36,554 bases of DNA from Deltaproteobacteria bacterium (lineage in GTDB: Bacteria; Desulfobacterota; Desulfuromonadia; Desulfuromonadales; BM103), in the NCBI GenBank assembly GCA_024636215.1, contig JAGXHL010000031.1:1-36554 (forward strand). The letters run 5' to 3'. The notes below the pieces were generated by a model. That model saw only the letters and a list, made by a program, of their open reading frames with translations. It was not told where the DNA came from and made no database searches. This document shows, one piece after another, positions 31,961-36,554 of this stretch (within the stretch, counting starts at the first letter, position 1; every line of letters begins with the position of its first letter). Both the position numbers and the translations under genes were made by a program.

Positions 31961-33313
31961 AAGCCCCCCCCCAAAAAATTTCAACAATTCCTCCGTTCTC
32001 TCTTCCATCAGAGCCTGATCAGCACGCGCTTCCACATTCAATCTTACCACCGGCTCGGTGTTTGACATGCGCAGGTTAAAGCGCCAGTCAGCAAATTCGA
32101 CAGAGAGTCCGTCGGTGTGATCAACGACGCATGCGCCGGGGACGTACTTCTTTTCAACAGCCGCAATCGCCGCTGCGGGGTCATTCAGGGTCCGGTTGAT
32201 TTCACCGCTGGCGGGGAACATCTTCATTCGCTGGCCGACCAGTTCGGAGAGGAGTTTCTTCTGCCGGCACATCAGCTCGACCACCAGCAGCCAGGGGATC
32301 ATGCCGCTGTCGCAGTAGGCAAAGTCGCGGAAATAGTGGTGCGCGCTCATTTCGCCACCATACACGGCATCCTCGGCGCGCATCCGCTCCTTGATGAAGG
32401 CGTGGCCGGTTTTGCTCATCACGGCCTCGCCCCCGGCCTGCTCCACGATGTCGATGGTGTTCCAGGTCAGACGGGGATCATGGATGATCTTCGCCCCCGG
32501 CCGGGTGGTCAGAAAAGCCTCGGCGAGCAGGCCGACGATGTAATAGCCCTCGATAAACTCGCCATGCTCGTTAAAGAAGAAGCAACGATCGAAATCACCG
32601 TCCCAGGCAATCCCCAGCCCGGCGCCGTGTTCGAGAACCGCATCACGGGTAATGCCGCGATTCTCAGGCAGCAGAGGATTCGGAATCCCATTAGGGAAAG
32701 AACCGTCCGGCTCATGACAGATCTTGATGATCTCCAGCGGCAGCTGCTTCTCCAATAAATCAAGAACAGGCCCGGCGCAACCGTTGCCGGCGTTCACCAC
32801 GACCTTGAGAGGCCGTAGCACAGAGCTGTCGATATAGCTGAGCAGGTGACGGATATAGGCGACCCGATGCTCGTAGACAGTCACCTGCCCTGTCCGCTCG
32901 GGCGTATCGAATTGGCCTGCTTCCGCCAACAGGCGAATCTGCTCCAGGCCCGTATCGCCGCTGATCGGCCGGCTCTCTTCACGGACCAGCTTCATGCCGT
33001 TGTAATCGGCCGGGTTGTGACTCGCCGTCACCATAATGCCGCCATCGGCTTTAGCGTGCGAAGTGGCGAAGTAAACCTCCTCCGTTCCGCACAGACCGAT
33101 ATCGAGGACATCCGCCCCAGCCTCGGTCAAACCTTTTACCAGAGCCGCTGTTAATGCCGGGCTGCTGGGCCGCACGTCCTGACCAACCACCACCCGTTTC
33201 GGCTGCAGATACTGCGCAAAAGCCCGACCGATCCGATAAGCCACCTCTTCGTTGAGCTGGTCAGGAAGCCGACCGCGGATATCATAGGCTTTGAAGCAGG
33301 AGATTTTTAGCAT
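31931..33313 (-). CDS. Phosphomannomutase / phosphoglucomutase
   Basis: A 460-residue alpha-D-phosphohexomutase (AlgC/ManB type) that moves a phosphate between O6 and O1 of mannose or glucose to feed nucleotide-sugar synthesis. The phosphoserine is S98 in [15 protein letters not shown]; the metal loop is [11 protein letters not shown] near 240 and the sugar-binding loop [10 protein letters not shown] near 325. The last ten residues are coded by the heptamer array. A run of nine G's precedes them; with ten G's the frame would end at once with TAG, so the tail may stem from slippage or an error. AGGAGATTTTT provides the ribosome site before the ATG at 33313. Confidence 0.92.
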   Translation of the reverse strand: MLKISCFKAYDIRGRLPDQLNEEVAYRIGRAFAQYLQPKRVVVGQDVRPSSPALTAALVKGLTEAGADVLDIGLCGTEEVYFATSHAKADGGIMVTASHNPADYNGMKLVREESRPISGDTGLEQIRLLAEAGQFDTPERTGQVTVYEHRVAYIRHLLSYIDSSVLRPLKVVVNAGNGCAGPVLDLLEKQLPLEIIKICHEPDGSFPNGIPNPLLPENRGITRDAVLEHGAGLGIAWDGDFDRCFFFNEHGEFIEGYYIVGLLAEAFLTTRPGAKIIHDPRLTWNTIDIVEQAGGEAVMSKTGHAFIKERMRAEDAVYGGEMSAHHYFRDFAYCDSGMIPWLLVVELMCRQKKLLSELVGQRMKMFPASGEINRTLNDPAAAIAAVEKKYVPGACVVDHTDGLSVEFADWRFNLRMSNTEPVVRLNVEARADQALMEERTEELLKFFGGGLRSLVLSAER

Positions 33314-33403
33314 AAAAATCTCCTCGTGGCGCGGTGAGCAAGTTCAAAAACAGAAAGAGCTGAAACAAAGTTATGCATTGTATTTTCCTGTAGTCGGGTT
33401 AAA

Positions 33404-33417
33404 GCTGTAAGCTAAAA
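33404..33417. repeat. Two-unit GCTGTAA/GCTAAAA remnant
   Basis: Two adjacent heptamers identical to the first and last words of the 2521-2590 array. They lie upstream of the phosphohexomutase gene in a 613-bp gap that holds only repeats. No gene in that gap is supported. Confidence 0.4.
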
Positions 33418-33489
33418 CATCGAATGACTGTTTATTTTTCAAGGAGGATGTATAACATATTGTGATCTTTGAGGCATGTGTTTGTTTCT

Positions 33490-33584
33490 GGGACGCGGGA
33501 CGCGAAAACCTTTCAAACTTTTGGCTTCCTCATCTCGCATCCCAGATTCCTGCCTCCAGCCTCAAGTCCCCAGTTCGCAGTCCG
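33490..33584. repeat. Heptamer element in the gap before the phosphohexomutase
   Basis: The left arm is GGGACGC twice (33490-33503). The right arm is seven units (CGCATCC, CAGATTC, CTGCCTC, CAGCCTC, AAGTCCC, CAGTTCG, CAGTCCG; 33536-33584). The GGGACGC words are the inverse of GCGTCCC in the array after der. A plus-strand frame across it (33462-33692) looks like a by-product of the repeats. Confidence 0.7.
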
Positions 33585-33676
33585 GTTCTCCGCCATAGCC
33601 TTGGCGACGGTGGAAAGGGCCCAGAGAACTATTGCTTAATGCTTTTGGTCTGCGTTTTGAATTGCGAACTTCGCGA

Positions 33677-33737
33677 ACTTTGCGTGAGATAAGGTTTTCC
33701 CACGCCCGTTCGCTGCGCTCACTCAAGTCCGCAAAGT
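33677..33737. repeat. Palindromic ACTTTGCG/CGCAAAGT element
   Basis: Eight-bp inverted arms ACTTTGCG (33677-33684) and CGCAAAGT (33730-33737) enclose an inner GTGAG/CTCAC pair, giving a composite hairpin. It resembles a dispersed intergenic repeat. No gene is evident. Confidence 0.5.
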
Positions 33738-33892
33738 GCGCCAGGTAAACCAGGAAGATAATATTCGGTGGATTCTATGAATTTCTGAGCATGGTATCCG
33801 GCCCTGTTCAGGGGGGCCTATCTACAGTGCTTTCTTGAAGCAAGAAACTAAACCAAACATCCAGAATCATTTCAACACAGGGTTGGTTATTT

Positions 33893-33927
33893 CGCGCCGC
33901 GCGCCCCGCGCCCCCCGCCCCAGCCCC
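33893..33927. repeat. CGCGCCC heptamer array touching the polymerase stop
   Basis: Five exact 7-mers (CGCGCCG, CGCGCCC twice, CCCGCCC, CAGCCCC). The final C of the last unit is the last base of the stop codon of the polymerase gene, so there is no spacer at all. Confidence 0.9.
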
Positions 33928-36254
33928 TAAAATCTTTCAAGCTTCTTCCTCACCCAACCCAACCCCGGATTCAACAACAACGCCTGCCGGTATTCTTCCT
34001 CGGCCCGATAACTGATGCCCTGGCGTTCATAAAGACTGCCGGCCGCCGCATGCAGGTTGGCCTGCTCCGGGAAGAGTTCGAGCGCGGCCATGACCACGCC
34101 AATAGCTTCTTCATAGCGTTGCTGTTTTTCAAGGTACCTGGAGTAAGCCCAATGGGCGCTGTAAGAAGGCAGAGCCTCGCTCGGAGCCAGGGTGATGGCT
34201 TGCCGGAAAGCCTGCTCCGCCACAGGCTCATGGCCGGCTTCAACCAGAATGTTGGCATAGTGCTGCCAGGCCAGCGCCCGCTCCGGCAAGGCCCCTGTCA
34301 TCGCCGTTAAAGGCACGCCGAAGTCAAGCATCAGGCTGATAAAATTGCCGGCTTCCTGAGGGACCAGCTCAAGGCCTCTTCTGATCTCGACAAAAGCCTC
34401 CTGCTGACGTTGCTGCTGCAAAAGCCATTGCGCGTAGGCTTTGATCCGGCGCAGATCAACCCGGTCAAAGGCCACCGCGGACCTGAGCAAACGCCCGGCC
34501 AGCTCGTTTTGGCCCAAAGCGGTCGCTGTAGCGGCCGCACGCTGCAGGTAGAAGCTGCGCAGCGGACGCCGCTGCAGAATCTCGCCGTAGAGCTGCAGCG
34601 CTTCGTCATGCTCCCCGGCCACGCTATGCACCCTGGTGGCAAAGTAGCGATGCGCGCTGGACAGGGGCGCCCAGGCCATCGCCTCACGGGCAGCTTGCAG
34701 GGCTGCATCCCGTTCAGGTCGATCCAGCTCGGTCAGCTTGATATCTGCGTAGGCAGAAAGCTTTGCTTCAGCCACCAGGCCGCCGCCGTTCAAAGCCAGA
34801 GAACCAAGCAACAGCAGGACCACCATCGGCATCAACAGTCTGATATTCTGACGTTTCAACTGCGGCAGCTCAGAGCGCTTGCGCCCCTGTGAGCTGGTCG
34901 CAGAGAGCGCAACCAAAAGAGCGGCCAAAAAGGCAAAATAGAGCGCATTGGCACCGATATGCAGGTTGAACTCGGTCACAGAGTGCAGCAGCAGCGCGCA
35001 GATGCCGACCAGTGCGCCCAGGTAGAGCGAGCAGGCAAAGCGAGAGCGGCGACGGCCAAAAGCTTGCCAGCTGTCACGCAAGACCTGCAGAGCAGCCCAG
35101 GCCGCCAGAATCAGGCCGGTTAAACCCGCTTCGGCGAGCAACTCGACATAATCGTTATGGGCGTGGTCAACAACACTTTGCGACTGAAAAAGCGTCTGGT
35201 AGCCGGCATAACTGTCGATAAAGCTGCCGAAACCGCTGCCGAACAGCGGGAAATCCTTAAACAGGGCCAGACAGTCAGCCCAGTAGCTCAAACGCCCGTC
35301 GCTCAAATCACCCTGCAGATTACGGATCCGGGCAAAGCGTTCAAAAATAGCTTCCCAGCCGAACAGGCCAACGAAGAAGAACAGCACGACGATAAAGCCG
35401 ATCAGAATCAGGGCCTGGCGGCGGTACTGCTTGCGCCACAGCAAAAGCAGGCAGAGGATCAGCATGGCGCCGAGCATACTGATGATGCCGCCCCGCGAAA
35501 GCGACAGAAAGACACCTGTCGCACTCAGCAGAGCCGCAGAACCGGCCATCAGGTGCTTGCCCATGCGCGGGTCGCTGCAATAATCGATCAGGCGCTCTTT
35601 CCAGTCACCGTACAGCGCGGCAGGTTTATCGACCAGGTAGAGCATGAAGCAGAGCGGCAGCAGCATCGCCATCAGACCGGCGAAGTGGTTGCCGTTCACA
35701 TAAGTGCCGAAAGGTTTGCCGGCGTAGTCAGGCCAGGGCATCAGCACCCAGAGGATGCGGCCGTTTGATACCAGCGCTTCGAGAATTGCCACCAGGGCGT
35801 AGAGACCGGCAAAAGTGGTCACGATCCGCACGGTTTTTTTCAGCTGCGTGGCATCGGCGAGGCACTGAGTAGCCAGAAGGTATAAACCGACACAAGTGAG
35901 GTAAAAAAACAGGCTGGCCAGAGTCCGCTCAAGGCTTACCGAAACAGGCATCCAAACGTCAGGCTGCAGCAGCCAGACGGTCTCCGTGTAGCGCTGGTAG
36001 GCGGCAGGTGAAACAATCTCCAGCAGCCCGGCAGGCAGCGGTATAGCCTGCAGAGCCATAAAGACGCCGAGCAGACCGAGCGGCAGCAGACCCGGCGGCC
36101 GGTAGAATTTACCTCGACCACGCAGCGCCTCGACAACCACCCACAGCAGACCGCAGAACACCACAGCTTGCACGATCATCATGGCGACCGGACCGGTGGT
36201 TCCGTAGGCGAGCGGGGCGAAGATCAGGATGAAAATCAAAAAATAAAAAGGCAT
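33927..36254 (-). CDS. O-antigen ligase/polymerase-like membrane protein with TPR repeats
   Basis: A 775-residue inner-membrane protein. About ten hydrophobic helices fill residues 1-490 (first at 1-20), including the Wzy/WaaL-type large periplasmic loop with GSGFGSFIDSYAGYQ and DHAHNDYVELLAEAGLTGL near 350-385. That HNDY segment is characteristic of the ligase/polymerase superfamily. A periplasmic tail from about 520 has tetratricopeptide-like repeats (YLEKQQRYEEAIGVV, EEYRQALLLNPG). It most likely polymerises or transfers a surface polysaccharide made with the neighbouring mutase and epimerase. The start at 36254 has no clear ribosome site and is preceded by a period-8 repeat. Confidence 0.85.
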   Translation of the reverse strand: MPFYFLIFILIFAPLAYGTTGPVAMMIVQAVVFCGLLWVVVEALRGRGKFYRPPGLLPLGLLGVFMALQAIPLPAGLLEIVSPAAYQRYTETVWLLQPDVWMPVSVSLERTLASLFFYLTCVGLYLLATQCLADATQLKKTVRIVTTFAGLYALVAILEALVSNGRILWVLMPWPDYAGKPFGTYVNGNHFAGLMAMLLPLCFMLYLVDKPAALYGDWKERLIDYCSDPRMGKHLMAGSAALLSATGVFLSLSRGGIISMLGAMLILCLLLLWRKQYRRQALILIGFIVVLFFFVGLFGWEAIFERFARIRNLQGDLSDGRLSYWADCLALFKDFPLFGSGFGSFIDSYAGYQTLFQSQSVVDHAHNDYVELLAEAGLTGLILAAWAALQVLRDSWQAFGRRRSRFACSLYLGALVGICALLLHSVTEFNLHIGANALYFAFLAALLVALSATSSQGRKRSELPQLKRQNIRLLMPMVVLLLLGSLALNGGGLVAEAKLSAYADIKLTELDRPERDAALQAAREAMAWAPLSSAHRYFATRVHSVAGEHDEALQLYGEILQRRPLRSFYLQRAAATATALGQNELAGRLLRSAVAFDRVDLRRIKAYAQWLLQQQRQQEAFVEIRRGLELVPQEAGNFISLMLDFGVPLTAMTGALPERALAWQHYANILVEAGHEPVAEQAFRQAITLAPSEALPSYSAHWAYSRYLEKQQRYEEAIGVVMAALELFPEQANLHAAAGSLYERQGISYRAEEEYRQALLLNPGLGWVRKKLERF

Positions 36255-36257
36255 ATT

Positions 36258-36297
36258 TTTTAGCTATAGAGCTTTAAGGCTGTAAGGCTTTAAGGTT
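36258..36297. repeat. Period-8 GGCTNTAA array upstream of the polymerase gene
   Basis: Five units of eight bases (TAGCTATA, GAGCTTTA, AGGCTGTA, AGGCTTTA, AGGTTTAG). It starts a few bases before the polymerase ATG. Its core words GCTGTAA and GCTTTAA resemble the 2521-2590 array, but the period is 8 instead of 7. The rest of 36298-36441 is AT-rich with no gene visible. Confidence 0.6.
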
Positions 36298-36441
36298 TAG
36301 ATCAAAGACAATGAATCATAATCTAATTGGCCGCAGATAAAATCTGATCAAATTTAATAAAACCTTTCAAGCATTAATAGCCGCGATGAAGGTCTATCAA
36401 AATCTATAAAAAACGTAACTATTCACCTATGGTCCAAGGGT

Positions 36442-36526
36442 CGTCATCCCCGAGTGGTTTTGTCGGGGATCCAGACTTTTAACTCTATAAAACCTGGATT
36501 CCGGCTAAAACCATGCCGGAATGACG
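36442..36526. repeat. Dispersed palindromic repeat with two inner hairpins
   Basis: Left arm 36442-36474 and right arm 36494-36526 are 33-nt inverted copies, both ending CGTCAT/ATGACG. Each arm also folds alone: TCCCCGA/TCGGGGA in the left and TTCCGGC/GCCGGAA in the right. The stems differ in sequence but stay paired, so the changes compensate. The flanking CGTCAT-to-CCAG frame is typical of dispersed repeats in many Proteobacteria. Confidence 0.8.
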
Positions 36527-36554
36527 CTGTAGGAGTCGCCTTCAGGCACGATTG

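Noticed and set aside
33462..33692. 76-codon plus-strand frame in the repeat-rich gap
   Set aside because: Starts with GTG and passes straight through two heptamer arrays with no homology; composition follows the repeats.

Overview
The window looks like a chromosomal segment of a Desulfuromonadales-type bacterium (Desulfuromonas/Geobacter/Pelobacter relatives), about 55% GC. Support comes from the tmRNA tag ADTDVRYALAA (close, from memory, to the Desulfuromonas-type tag), a futalosine-deaminase-like amidohydrolase, a large NAD-type glutamate dehydrogenase, and gene neighbourhoods familiar from that group. Almost every gene is on the minus strand. The one plus-strand pair sits in a RiPP-like cluster.

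Layout: 199-1407 P4-type integrase next to the 3' end of tmRNA (1589-1939), so 1-1588 is probably the end of an integrated island; smpB and an RseC-like membrane protein (2054-3038); an amidohydrolase overlapping a pantothenate set panP-panC-panB (3170-7912); a probable rod-shaped ncRNA with its own promoter and terminator (7946-8124); an ABC exporter (8261-10081); a RiPP maturation cassette of the SynChlorMet (Scm) kind (10279-14915); an exopolysaccharide block with a PHP tyrosine phosphatase, two Wzz/BY-kinases and an outer-membrane export lipoprotein (15015-22482); NAD-glutamate dehydrogenase, PpiC and Der (22714-30058); and a sugar block with a UDP-glucuronate-epimerase-like enzyme, a phosphohexomutase and a Wzy/ligase-like polymerase with TPRs (30311-36254).

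Two systems stand out. (1) The RiPP cassette: a 69-residue peptide with four C-x-x-G-[TN]-[GS] repeats, its own promoter, two radical SAM/SPASM enzymes, two PqqD-like carriers, an HprK-like protein, a Ser/His-type S26 peptidase and an ABC exporter. (2) A pervasive set of variable, exactly 7-bp-periodic arrays. They begin 0-9 nt after the stop codons of at least seven genes, often occur as inverted pairs that can fold into long hairpins, bracket two four-helix-bundle (23S-rRNA-IVS/S23-type) genes, have entered one coding sequence in frame, and now encode the start of the epimerase and the end of the phosphohexomutase. One four-helix-bundle gene, broken by an amber codon, lies between perfect 30-bp inverted copies of its array. 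This resembles a family of IVS-like mobile or domesticated elements that remodel gene ends. To my knowledge its link between arrays, gene ends and four-helix-bundle genes is not well described.

The surface-polysaccharide genes likely work together: the epimerase and mutase supply nucleotide sugars, the Wzy-like protein polymerises, the Wzz/BY-kinases and phosphatase control chain length by tyrosine phosphorylation, and the export lipoprotein forms the outer-membrane channel.
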